Assembly: GCF_013340285.1 (NCBI RefSeq)
Contig: NZ_BLVO01000005.1
Location: 124,001-188,000 of the forward strand
DNA from: Desulfovibrio subterraneus
GTDB lineage: Bacteria; Desulfobacterota; Desulfovibrionia; Desulfovibrionales; Desulfovibrionaceae
Direction: 5' to 3'
DNA length: 64,000 nucleotides
In this document: piece by piece, positions 1 to 8,065 of the stretch
How positions within the stretch are numbered: the first letter of the stretch is position 1
How the letters are laid out: every line of letters begins with the position of its first letter
The notes under the pieces: generated by a model
What the model was told of the DNA's origin: nothing
Database searches by the model: none
Seen by the model: the letters and a program-made list of their open reading frames with translations, nothing else
Translations under genes and position numbers: made by a program

Positions 1-1395
1 GCCTTCTGCCAGCCGGTTGCCGTAATGCAGGCCGGAACTGGGAGAACTCAGCGGCTGGTCAGTCTTGTCCACGCTGTAGGTACCATACAGGTTGCTCAGC
101 GGGTTTTCTCCGCCACCCTGACTGTGCAGGCGGTTCACTTCCCACGCGATGGATTCGCTTAAGGAATCGAGCCGTTCGCGGTAGCGGCCTATGTTGAAGT
201 CGCGCAGGGCGAAATAGCCGGTGATGGACCCGCCGGTAAGACGCCGTGAGTTATCGGTGCCGTCAAGAAACGACTGCGGCGTGATGTTCAGGTCTTCCGT
301 TGTGGGTGATATCCACTTCAGATGGTTCTTGGGAACCACGGTGAAGGTGTCACCCTTGGTCAGGTCCTGCGTACCTGCATTGAAATAGATGTCTATGCCC
401 TGTACGTTCACCTTGTCGGATTCGGGGCGGGCGGCAAACAGTTTGTCGTTGCCGTTTTCATCCTTCATCCACGTGCGGCCGCCGTCGAGAGAGACACGGA
501 ACATGGCAGCGCCTGAACCGGCGTTGCTGGTTATGGTGCCGGACTGCATCACTTCCACGGTGTATTCGTATTCGTCCTGACCGTCGAAGCCGATGCTGCC
601 GTCAAAAGAGGAAGCCGGATTCAGGGACTTGTAGCTTGCAGGGCCGGTGAAATCGATGGCAAACGCCTCGCCGCCGTCCACGAGCGTGTGGCCGGCCTTG
701 GTGTTCACGGTAAAGTCGCCGCTGCCGTTGTCTATGACATCCACGTCCATCTTTTCAGCCAGTTCGCGCACCAGCTGGTTGCGCTGGTCGAGCAGAGTGT
801 TGGCGTTGTTGGAACCCGGAATGTCGTGGATCTGAATTTCCTTGTTCAGATCGGCAATGCGGGTGATGAGGTCGTTAACGCTCGTCACTTCCTGCTTGAT
901 GAAGTCGTCCATCTGACTCTGCATGCTCTGCAGATTCTGGTCCGTGTCATGAAAGAGCATGAGCATGTTTTCGGTGTGGGCGAGCAGGGCTTCGCGCACG
1001 GCGTCATCGTCGGGGCGTTTCGCCAGTTCCTGCCAGTCCTTGAAGAACTGGTTCATCATGGCGTTCAGACCTTCGGAGTTGGCCTCGTTGAACAGGCTTT
1101 CCACGCTCTTCAGCACTTCCTGCTGGGTGTCCCAGCGCTTGTAAATGGCGTTGCGGTCGTTGAACTGTTCTTCCACGAACTTGTTGAAATAGCGATAAAC
1201 TTCCGCCGCCTTGGCTCCGGTTCCAAGCTGGCCCGGACGGCTGTCTATGGATATGCCTTCCTCAAAACGCACGGCCTGACGCGAATAACCGGTGGTATTC
1301 ACGTTGGCAATGTTGTTGCCTGTGACCTGAATGGCGCTCTGGGAGGCAAACAGCGCGCTGTTGCCTATGTTAAGCAGGGATGTAAGACCGCTCAT
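1..1395 (-). CDS. flgK: Flagellar hook-associated protein 1 (FlgK), C-terminus beyond window
   Basis: Reading leftward from the ATG at 1395, the protein opens with MSGLTSLLNIGNSALFASQS and then a GNNIANVNTTGYSRQ box. This is the classic N-terminal signature of rod/hook/HAP proteins, and its length and helical D0 region fit FlgK. FlgK forms the junction between hook and filament and is exported by the flagellar type III system. The frame stays open to position 1, so only the first ~465 residues are visible. It is the last visible gene of the flg operon and follows its likely chaperone gene by 12 nt. Confidence 0.93.
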   Translation of the reverse strand, partial: MSGLTSLLNIGNSALFASQSAIQVTGNNIANVNTTGYSRQAVRFEEGISIDSRPGQLGTGAKAAEVYRYFNKFVEEQFNDRNAIYKRWDTQQEVLKSVESLFNEANSEGLNAMMNQFFKDWQELAKRPDDDAVREALLAHTENMLMLFHDTDQNLQSMQSQMDDFIKQEVTSVNDLITRIADLNKEIQIHDIPGSNNANTLLDQRNQLVRELAEKMDVDVIDNGSGDFTVNTKAGHTLVDGGEAFAIDFTGPASYKSLNPASSFDGSIGFDGQDEYEYTVEVMQSGTITSNAGSGAAMFRVSLDGGRTWMKDENGNDKLFAARPESDKVNVQGIDIYFNAGTQDLTKGDTFTVVPKNHLKWISPTTEDLNITPQSFLDGTDNSRRLTGGSITGYFALRDFNIGRYRERLDSLSESIAWEVNRLHSQGGGENPLSNLYGTYSVDKTDQPLSSPSSGLHYGNRLAEG

Positions 1396-1407
1396 GGAAG
1401 ACCTCTC

Positions 1408-1872
1408 CTATAACCGGCCCTGAATAAGGGTGGCTTCGGGACGTGTCTGGGCGTACCGGCCTTTCTTGCCGTAGGTATTCTGATTCTTGGGCCTGATCTG
1501 CTCCTGAATGTAATCGAGGAGAGACTGGCTCTGGTCGTGCAGCGCGAGCGCAAGCTTGGCGTTCACGGAAGCCTGGCGGGCGCAACGCTGCTCAAGCGCA
1601 TCAAGCTCTGCGAGCTGGGCGTTCAGTACGGCCTGCTGCTCTTCGGAGAGTATGGGCATTACTTCGCTCAGGCGTTTGCCGCCGAGCATCTTGCGCAGTT
1701 CAAGGCGTTCCACGGCAAGCTGACGCATGAGTTCATGAATGGCGAACTCCGTAGCGGTAATTTCCTGCGGCTTGTTGTTCCGCAGCTGGGCAAACTCTTC
1801 CTCGATCAACAGCTCGAGTACCTGCATTCCCTTAAACTGGCGGACAAGATTTCCGTGTGTATATTCGAACAT
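1408..1872 (-). CDS. flgN: FlgN-family flagellar export chaperone
   Basis: This 154-residue, mostly helical, charged protein lies directly upstream of flgK, which is where FlgN is normally encoded. FlgN binds the C-termini of FlgK and FlgL in the cytoplasm and delivers them to the flagellar export gate. No catalytic motif is visible. The ATG at 1872 is preceded by a good GGAGG ribosome binding site. The identification rests on size, helical composition and position more than on a recognisable motif, because FlgN sequences diverge strongly. Confidence 0.75.
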   Translation of the reverse strand: MFEYTHGNLVRQFKGMQVLELLIEEEFAQLRNNKPQEITATEFAIHELMRQLAVERLELRKMLGGKRLSEVMPILSEEQQAVLNAQLAELDALEQRCARQASVNAKLALALHDQSQSLLDYIQEQIRPKNQNTYGKKGRYAQTRPEATLIQGRL

Positions 1873-1884
1873 GGGGTGCCTCCG

Positions 1885-3228
1885 TTAGCTGCGGCGTCCT
1901 ACAGAAAGTCCCGCCAACAGGCGGTTTCTGACCTGCTCGGGGTTCCAAGCGAGCTCGCCCTGACGGATTTCGAAGTGCAGGTGCGGGCCCGTTGAGCGGC
2001 CTGTGCTTCCTACTTCTGCAATTTTCCTGCCGGAGCGGATTTCGTCACCCGCCTGCACGGTCAATTTGCTGGCATGGCCGTAATAGCTCTGCCAGCCGCC
2101 TTCATGCTGCAGCACCACGAGGTTGCCGTAGCCTTCATGTTCGCCTGCAAATACTACCTTGCCGTCCCATGCGGCGGCGATGGGATCACCCACGTCACCG
2201 GCGATATCCACGCCAGCATGCCATTCCCGACCGCCTGTGAAGGGGTCCTTGCGCCAGCCGAAGTCCGAGGTGATGCGGCCGGGCAGGGGCCAGTTGAGCA
2301 TGCCCATGTCCGGATCACGGTTGATGGGGCCACCGACACCGGAGCTGGAACGCAGGCGTGTGGACACGGGCCGCGACAAGATTTCGGGACGTTCAAGACC
2401 GCCGCCGGAAGGCTTGTATGCCTGCTCCACCGTCTCTGCTTCCTTTGCGTCATTGACGATGGTCTTGGCGAGCCGTTCGACTCTGCTCATGGCCTCTCCG
2501 TCCTGCGCGGAAAACTGGGGTGGTACGGCACCACGTCTGCTGCGGAACTCGGGAGCGTTTTCATCTGAAACGGGCATGGTGTCTTCGCCCAGGTCACGGG
2601 AGCGGACTGCCGAAGCGTTCGCCGAAGTGTTCACTGAAACGTTTGCAGAAGTGTCCACGCCTGCTGCTGCGCCCTGCTGGTGCGCAGGGTGCTTCTGCTG
2701 TGCGCCGGGCTGCAGCGGTACGACAGGTTGCTGTGCCCCGTTCTGTTCAAGCGGGGTATACAGAGGGTCTTCGTCGTAAACGCTCTCCGCAGGCTTGTCC
2801 GCAGCCGGGGCAGGGCGATCTGCAGCGCGCAGGGGTTCAAGGGGCATGGGGGAGTTCACACGGCTGGGGGCCGTGGTTCTGCTCGCATCACCCAGCTTGT
2901 TCTGCAACTGTTCGTACAGCATGTCGGAAAGACCGATGCCGCCGGCCGCTGTGAGCTTCTTGGACAGTTCCTGATCGAACATGCCCTGCCAGAATTCCTC
3001 GTCCTTGCTGTGCAGGTAGCCTTCCTTCGGGACGTTGGCACGCATCTGCTGCCATATCTTCTGCACGAAAATGGCTTCAAACCCCTCAACGGCCTCACGC
3101 AGCTTCTTGTCCTTTGCATTAGGATCGGCAAGGCGCTGGCGCAGGGAGTCTATTTCCTGCTTGCGGCGGATCAGGTCCTGTCCGCTCATGCGTGCGTTGA
3201 GCACCTGTGTGTCGAGGGGGTTGCTCAT
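1885..3228 (-). CDS. flgJ: FlgJ-like rod protein fused to M23 (LytM) peptidase
   Basis: The 447-residue protein has two ends of different origin. The N-terminal ~110 residues match the FlgJ rod-binding domain (EGFEAIFVQKIWQQMR, GGIGLSDMLYEQL). After a long Pro/Ala/Gln/Asn-rich linker, the last ~130 residues form an M23/LytM zinc metallopeptidase with HAGVDIAGD and GPHLHFEI, which hold the Zn-ligand HxxxD and HxH motifs. Classical proteobacterial FlgJ instead carries a C-terminal glucosaminidase. The protein would cap the growing rod and open peptidoglycan by cutting cross-links. Its ATG lies 1 nt after the flgI stop, implying translational coupling. Confidence 0.88.
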   Translation of the reverse strand: MSNPLDTQVLNARMSGQDLIRRKQEIDSLRQRLADPNAKDKKLREAVEGFEAIFVQKIWQQMRANVPKEGYLHSKDEEFWQGMFDQELSKKLTAAGGIGLSDMLYEQLQNKLGDASRTTAPSRVNSPMPLEPLRAADRPAPAADKPAESVYDEDPLYTPLEQNGAQQPVVPLQPGAQQKHPAHQQGAAAGVDTSANVSVNTSANASAVRSRDLGEDTMPVSDENAPEFRSRRGAVPPQFSAQDGEAMSRVERLAKTIVNDAKEAETVEQAYKPSGGGLERPEILSRPVSTRLRSSSGVGGPINRDPDMGMLNWPLPGRITSDFGWRKDPFTGGREWHAGVDIAGDVGDPIAAAWDGKVVFAGEHEGYGNLVVLQHEGGWQSYYGHASKLTVQAGDEIRSGRKIAEVGSTGRSTGPHLHFEIRQGELAWNPEQVRNRLLAGLSVGRRS

Positions 3229-3229
3229 G

Positions 3230-4378
3230 CTAGATCACCTCAAGCTCCGCATGCAGCGCACCGGCTGCCTTCAGGGCGCGGAGGATGGAGATAAGGTCGC
3301 GGGGGGTCGCGCCGATGGCATTAAGGCCGTCGGTCAGTTCCTGCAGGGTGGCACCTTCCACAAGGACAAGGCGCTTGTTTTCTTCACGCGCGGCGATGTC
3401 GGTCTGCGGGGTCACAACCGTCTGGCCGGGGCTGAAGGCGCCGGGCTGCGAAACCTGCGCGCTTTCCTGCACCACGATCTGCAGTGAGCCGTGGGCTATG
3501 GCTACGCGGGATATGCGTACATCGCGTCCCACAACCACGGTGCCGGTCTTTTCGTCGACCACTACCTTGGCCTTGTTGTCAGGCGTGATCTGGATATTTT
3601 CGATGCTCGCCATGAGCGGCACGAGGTTGCTCTGGTATTCCGGAGGAATGCGCAGGCGGATGGTGGAAATGTCGGATGCGCTGGCAAAGTCGCCGCCAAT
3701 GGTTTCGTTCAGGCGTTCCACAACCTGCTGGGTGGTGGAGAAGTCCTGCGTGTTCATGTGCAGGGTAAGGGAGTCCTGATTGTTGAACTGGAAGGGAACA
3801 CCGCGCTCAACCGTTGCACCGTTGGGGATGATGCCCACGGTGGTGATGTTCTTCTGGGCGGAAGCGGCAGCGCCGGATGCGGAAAAACCGCCGAGCGCGA
3901 GAGCCCCCTGCGCCAGCCCGTAGACCTTGCCGTCTATCCCCTTGAGGGGGGTGACGAGCAGCACGCCGCCGAGCAGGCTTGAGGCATCGCCGATGCTGGA
4001 TACGGTTGCATCAAGCTGCGAGCCGGGCTGCGCGGAAACAGGCATCTTGGCGGTGACCATCACGGCGGCCACGTTCTTGGGCTTCAGGGCGGTGCGGTCA
4101 ACACTCACCCCGAGCTTGTCGAGCATGTTGGCCATGGAATTGATGGTGAAGGTGGATGACTTGCCGTCGCCCGTACCGCTGAGACCGACCACGAGCCCGT
4201 ATCCCACGAGCTGGTTGTCGCGTACGCCGCCGAAGGTGGCGATGTCCTTGATGCGCACTGCGTTGGCTGCAGGCGGAAAAACGAACGTCAGCACCAGGGC
4301 GACGGTCAGCGCCAGCAGGGGCAGGGCGGACAGCCACCATGCGGGGGTAAGGGGCAGAGTGCGGGTAATGGCTTTCAT
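3230..4378 (-). CDS. flgI: Flagellar P-ring protein FlgI
   Basis: FlgI forms the periplasmic P-ring around the rod in the peptidoglycan layer. The protein starts with a long signal peptide (residues 1 to ~38, hydrophobic core [17 protein letters not shown]). The conserved FlgI text [20 protein letters not shown] and [11 protein letters not shown] follows. An in-frame upstream extension to 4492 is open, but it overlaps flgH and would put residues before the signal peptide, so the ATG at 4378 is used (382 aa, normal for the family). It lies between flgH and flgJ. Confidence 0.95.
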   Translation of the reverse strand: MKAITRTLPLTPAWWLSALPLLALTVALVLTFVFPPAANAVRIKDIATFGGVRDNQLVGYGLVVGLSGTGDGKSSTFTINSMANMLDKLGVSVDRTALKPKNVAAVMVTAKMPVSAQPGSQLDATVSSIGDASSLLGGVLLVTPLKGIDGKVYGLAQGALALGGFSASGAAASAQKNITTVGIIPNGATVERGVPFQFNNQDSLTLHMNTQDFSTTQQVVERLNETIGGDFASASDISTIRLRIPPEYQSNLVPLMASIENIQITPDNKAKVVVDEKTGTVVVGRDVRISRVAIAHGSLQIVVQESAQVSQPGAFSPGQTVVTPQTDIAAREENKRLVLVEGATLQELTDGLNAIGATPRDLISILRALKAAGALHAELEVI

Positions 4379-4397
4379 GTATATTGCTCCGTCAACA

Positions 4398-5165
4398 CTA
4401 GAAGGGCCAGACGTTGTCCATGAGTCGGACGAACCAGCCGGGCTTCTGCTTGTCCGCCACGGCACCTTCGCCGTAGTAGGCGATGCGGGCATTGGCGAGC
4501 TGCGTGGATTTTACTGAGTTATCGGCTTCCACATCGGCGGTGCGCACAAGGCCGCTGATAACGATGTACTGGGTTTCTTCATTCACACGGGTTTCACGTG
4601 CGCCTTCCACTTCCAGCAGGCCGCCGGGCAGCACCTTGATGACGCGGCAGGCGATGGTGGACGTGAAGGTGTTTTCGCGCTTGGTTTCGCCCTTGCCGTC
4701 GAACGACGAGGTGGAAGAAGCCTTGACCATGGGAGTGGCGCCCACGGCGCCGGGAATAGTCACGGGACCCATGGTCATCTGCCCGGGGGTGCCGAAGAAG
4801 TTGCTCACGCCGAGATTGATGGCAGATTCCTTTTCGGTGGATGTCTCCGCCTTGTTCTTGGCAGTGGTGGTTTCCACGATGTTGACCAGCACGATATCGC
4901 CTACGCGGCGGGCGCGGTTGTCGGAAAACAGGTAGTTGGCTTCGGCATCGTCAAAAAGGGAGCCGGGATTCGCGGCTTTTTCCTCCGGCGTCATGGACAC
5001 GGGTGCCGGCATGACGGGGGGAATGGGGGCCGGTTTTTCCTTGGCAGCCTGGCAGCCTGCAAGCTGGCTTGCCAGCATGGCAATAAGCAGAGCCCCCGCA
5101 AGGGTCTGCCGGGCCGATGTTCCGGCCGAAGCCAATATGCTGACGGTATTTGTGCGGTTGTTCAT
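4398..5165 (-). CDS. flgH: Flagellar L-ring lipoprotein FlgH
   Basis: FlgH builds the outer-membrane L-ring bushing. The 255-residue protein has a signal peptide ending in a lipobox (LAGCQ, Cys ~38), as expected for this lipoprotein. Typical FlgH text follows: [24 protein letters not shown] and, near the end, conserved [11 protein letters not shown]-type residues. The ATG at 5165 has a GAGG ribosome binding site. The gene is co-transcribed between flgA and flgI. Confidence 0.95.
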   Translation of the reverse strand: MNNRTNTVSILASAGTSARQTLAGALLIAMLASQLAGCQAAKEKPAPIPPVMPAPVSMTPEEKAANPGSLFDDAEANYLFSDNRARRVGDIVLVNIVETTTAKNKAETSTEKESAINLGVSNFFGTPGQMTMGPVTIPGAVGATPMVKASSTSSFDGKGETKRENTFTSTIACRVIKVLPGGLLEVEGARETRVNEETQYIVISGLVRTADVEADNSVKSTQLANARIAYYGEGAVADKQKPGWFVRLMDNVWPF

Positions 5166-5220
5166 GGTCCACCTCGTGGGCCGGATTCCCCGGCGGAGCA
5201 GGCGTTTGGCGCTCTGCCCG

Positions 5221-6219
5221 TTATCTCTGGATGATCACCGTATTCGCATCGCGGACGGTGGCGTATACTTCTTTCTTGCTTTGCAAATTGCGGACCGGGA
5301 TGAGGTCGCCCGGTTTGCCATCTGTCATGGCCTCAACGGGAACGCTCAGCCGCAGGGTCTTGCCCATGTAGATCAGCTCGACCCGGCTGCCCTTGAGCAG
5401 CATGGGGGTCATCTCCAGATCGCTCTGGTAGATGACCGAGCCCGTACCTATGGAACGCAGCATGCGCCATGGGCCGCCTTTGCCGTTCCATATGTCGCCG
5501 TTTACATATGCGAGATTCTTGCGGACAAAGGTGACGGATTCAGGCGTGATGTTGTCGAACCTGTTCAGGGGAATCGCGGCGCAGGGTACCGTGGCCCACT
5601 GGTCGAGCATGGCGCCGCCCGTGATACGGCGGACCAGATCGCCCGTGGCGGTGACTTCGCGCAGGCGTATGGTGAACTGGCCCGGCTCCATGGACGTTGG
5701 CGGTTCCATTTCCAGCCTGTTCATGCGGTCGCGCAGAAAGACGAACGCGGGCAGCTGAATGTCGCGCACGCTGGTTTCACCGCTTATGGTTGCCGTGTAG
5801 CGTGTCAATGAACTGACGACGAGGGTGTTCAGTTCATCCTGCCGGATGACCGAGCCGCCCTGCTGGATGGCGATGGAAGACGGGTAGACCGCAAGGTCTG
5901 CAGCCGCGCCGATGTACTTGGAAAGTTCCTTGCGCAGGCGGTGCCTGCTGATGGTCATGGGCTGCCCCGGCTTGGGAGGGGAGGACCACAGCTGCATCGC
6001 GGCCAGTTTATCCCAGTTGCGGGGAGATATTTTGCCGACAGGATCGGCAATTTCGCCCAGCTTCACGCGATCGCCCGCCACCACAGCGGCATCGCGGATG
6101 TGAATACGCCAGTCGGCATCCACCTGCGCGTGCACCGCGGTTGCGGCAAACGCCAGCACGACCGCCATGAGCGCGGTCAGTGCCGTAAGGTGTATGGTGT
6201 GCCCGAGTGTTCTCATCAT
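5221..6219 (-). CDS. flgA: FlgA, P-ring assembly chaperone
   Basis: FlgA is a periplasmic chaperone needed for P-ring polymerisation by FlgI. The protein begins with a signal peptide (hydrophobic core ALTALMAVVLAFAATAV, cut near AHA-Q). Its C-terminal ~130 residues look like the SAF/FlgA domain (VTFVRKNLAYVNGDIW, GSVIYQSDLEMTPMLLKGSRVELIYMG region). At 332 aa it is longer than enterobacterial FlgA (~220), with an extra N-terminal periplasmic portion, as in other deltaproteobacteria. Two adjacent ATGs occur at 6219 and 6216; spacing to AAGGA slightly favours the second. Confidence 0.88.
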   Translation of the reverse strand: MMRTLGHTIHLTALTALMAVVLAFAATAVHAQVDADWRIHIRDAAVVAGDRVKLGEIADPVGKISPRNWDKLAAMQLWSSPPKPGQPMTISRHRLRKELSKYIGAAADLAVYPSSIAIQQGGSVIRQDELNTLVVSSLTRYTATISGETSVRDIQLPAFVFLRDRMNRLEMEPPTSMEPGQFTIRLREVTATGDLVRRITGGAMLDQWATVPCAAIPLNRFDNITPESVTFVRKNLAYVNGDIWNGKGGPWRMLRSIGTGSVIYQSDLEMTPMLLKGSRVELIYMGKTLRLSVPVEAMTDGKPGDLIPVRNLQSKKEVYATVRDANTVIIQR

Positions 6220-6249
6220 GAATCCTTCTATTACCTGCTCAGGTCAGGG

Positions 6250-7035
6250 CTAGCCGCGCTTGAGCTGCACTGCCATCTGCAGCATGGAGTCAGATGTCTG
6301 AATGGCCTTGGAGTTCATTTCGTAGGCGCGTTGACCCACGATCATGTTGACCATTTCATCCACGATTTCCACGTTGGACATTTCAAGGAAGCCCTGGGAG
6401 ATGGTGCCCACGTTATCAGTGCCGGGCACGCCTTCGGTTGCTGCACCGGAGGCCTCTGTGGGGGTATAGAGGTTGCGGCCGCGGGCATCGAGACCGGCAT
6501 TGTTGACAAAGGTGTAGAGCGGGATGTTGGCAGAGGCCAGTTCAGCGCCGTTGCTGTCCAGCGCGGCAATGTAGCCGGTTTCGGAAACGGCGATGTTCTT
6601 GGTTTCCGCAGGCACGGTGAACTGGGGCTGCAGCACGTAGCCGTTGGCCGTTACAACGGTGCCGTCGGCGTTGAGCTTGAATGCGCCCGCGCGGGTGTAC
6701 ATGGACTCGCCGTTCACATCCACCTGAAAGAATCCTTCGCCTTCAATGGCAAGGTCGAGCGGGTTGCTGGTGTTCTGATAATCACCCTGCGAGAAGAACT
6801 TGTGCACGGTGGTGGGGCGCACACCCATACCCACCTGAATGCCGGTGGGAATGCGGTTGTTGTCGCCCGATACCGACCCTGCGATCTTCAGGGTCTGATA
6901 CATCAGGTCTTCGAACTCGGCGCGGCTTTTCTTGAAGCCCACCGTGTTCACGTTGGCAAGGTTGTTCGATATGACATCGATATTCAGCTGTTGGGCGACC
7001 ATGCCCGAGGCTGCTGTCCAGAGAGAGCGCATCAT
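6250..7035 (-). CDS. flgG: Flagellar distal rod protein FlgG
   Basis: The 261-residue protein opens with MMRSLWTAASGMVAQQLNID and SNNLANVNTVGFKKSRAEF, the defining N-terminus of FlgG. It ends with the usual helical SNVEIVDEMVNMIVGQRAYEMNSK block shared by rod and hook proteins. FlgG makes up the distal rod that crosses the P- and L-rings. A perfect AGGAGG precedes the ATG. It lies directly after flgF with 21 nt between them. Confidence 0.96.
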   Translation of the reverse strand: MMRSLWTAASGMVAQQLNIDVISNNLANVNTVGFKKSRAEFEDLMYQTLKIAGSVSGDNNRIPTGIQVGMGVRPTTVHKFFSQGDYQNTSNPLDLAIEGEGFFQVDVNGESMYTRAGAFKLNADGTVVTANGYVLQPQFTVPAETKNIAVSETGYIAALDSNGAELASANIPLYTFVNNAGLDARGRNLYTPTEASGAATEGVPGTDNVGTISQGFLEMSNVEIVDEMVNMIVGQRAYEMNSKAIQTSDSMLQMAVQLKRG

Positions 7036-7056
7036 GACGGTATCCTCCTGCGGGCG

Positions 7057-7839
7057 TTATGCCCGTGCCTTGGAAACGCGCTGGATGGCTTCCTTGTCCA
7101 GCGAGTCGGTGCTTTGCATTACCTTGGTGTACGCCTCGAACTGGCGCTGAGCTTCAATCATGTTCACCATTTCCGTTACGACCTCCACGTTGGCGGCTTC
7201 AAGAAAGCCCTGTGCCACTGTGGTTCCCTGCGGAGGGAGTTCCGCAGGCTGCTGGCCGGGACGGGGCTGGAACAGGTTTCTTCCCCGTTTTTCGAGCACG
7301 TTGAGATCTTCGTAGGTGACGACCTGCAATTGGTCGATGAGCTCGTCGCCGTTGAAGATCTGCCCTGCCTCATTGATGGAAACTTTTGCGTTGGGCGGAA
7401 TGGTGATCTGCCCGCCGTTGCCGAGCACGGGCCAGCCCTGCTCCGTTACAAGCAAACCGTCAGCAGTTTGACGGAAATGTCCGTTGCGGGTCACGTAGTC
7501 CCCGTCGGGTGTCTGTACTTTGAAGAACCCCTCCCCATGCAGGGCCACGTCCAGCGAGTCTCCGGTCATTTTCATGCTGCCCTGCGAGAAGTCCGTCTGA
7601 GAGACGGCAAGGCGGGGCTTGGCAATGTGGATAGGCTCCGGAAACAGCTTTTTTGACCGCACCGTTGCCACAGGCTCCATGATCTGGTCATGAGCGAACA
7701 TGATGAAGGTGTCCTTGAAGGCGAGTTGGTCCTTCTTGTATCCAGTGGTGTTCACGTTGGCGAGATTATTGGTAATACTGTTGAGACGGTGCTCGTTTGT
7801 GAGCGCTCCGAACAGGGCGCTGTACATACTGTCTTGCAT
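7057..7839 (-). CDS. flgF: Flagellar proximal rod protein FlgF
   Basis: The protein (260 aa) starts MQDSMYSALFGALTNEHRLN and carries NNLANVNTTGYKK, then the C-terminal VEVVTEMVNMIEAQRQFEAY helix typical of FlgF. It is a proximal rod subunit. The open frame extends upstream to 8094, but a strong GGAGGA ribosome binding site sits just before the ATG at 7839 and the extension has no family similarity. It is the first gene of the flg operon, with a sigma-54 promoter ~40 bp upstream. Confidence 0.94.
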   Translation of the reverse strand: MQDSMYSALFGALTNEHRLNSITNNLANVNTTGYKKDQLAFKDTFIMFAHDQIMEPVATVRSKKLFPEPIHIAKPRLAVSQTDFSQGSMKMTGDSLDVALHGEGFFKVQTPDGDYVTRNGHFRQTADGLLVTEQGWPVLGNGGQITIPPNAKVSINEAGQIFNGDELIDQLQVVTYEDLNVLEKRGRNLFQPRPGQQPAELPPQGTTVAQGFLEAANVEVVTEMVNMIEAQRQFEAYTKVMQSTDSLDKEAIQRVSKARA

Positions 7840-7879
7840 GGAAATCCTCCTTGCGGCGCAGGCCGCGTGCAAAAGGATT

Positions 7880-7895
7880 TGCAAAAAGAGGGCCA
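7880..7895 (-). promoter_or_regulatory. Sigma-54 (RpoN) promoter for the flg operon
   Basis: On the minus strand the sequence TGGCCCTCTTTTTGCA fits the -24/-12 consensus TGGCAC-N5-TTGCA with one mismatch and exact spacing. Transcription would start near 7868, leaving a ~30-nt leader that contains the GGAGGA site of flgF. Sigma-54 control of rod/hook genes is well known in other flagellated bacteria. No enhancer site was identified. Confidence 0.75.
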
Positions 7896-8065
7896 GTTTT
7901 CGACGTCTCCGGGCTCGGCTTCGGCACCCATCGTAAGGGTGGCAAGGGCCGTATGCCAGGTCAGCGGGTTGGACTTGCGTATGGGGGCAGGGGGGAGACC
8001 GGACGCGCGCGTCTAGCCAATCGGCGCGGGTTCTGGTATGCGCAAGCATCTTCAAGAGGCTATTC

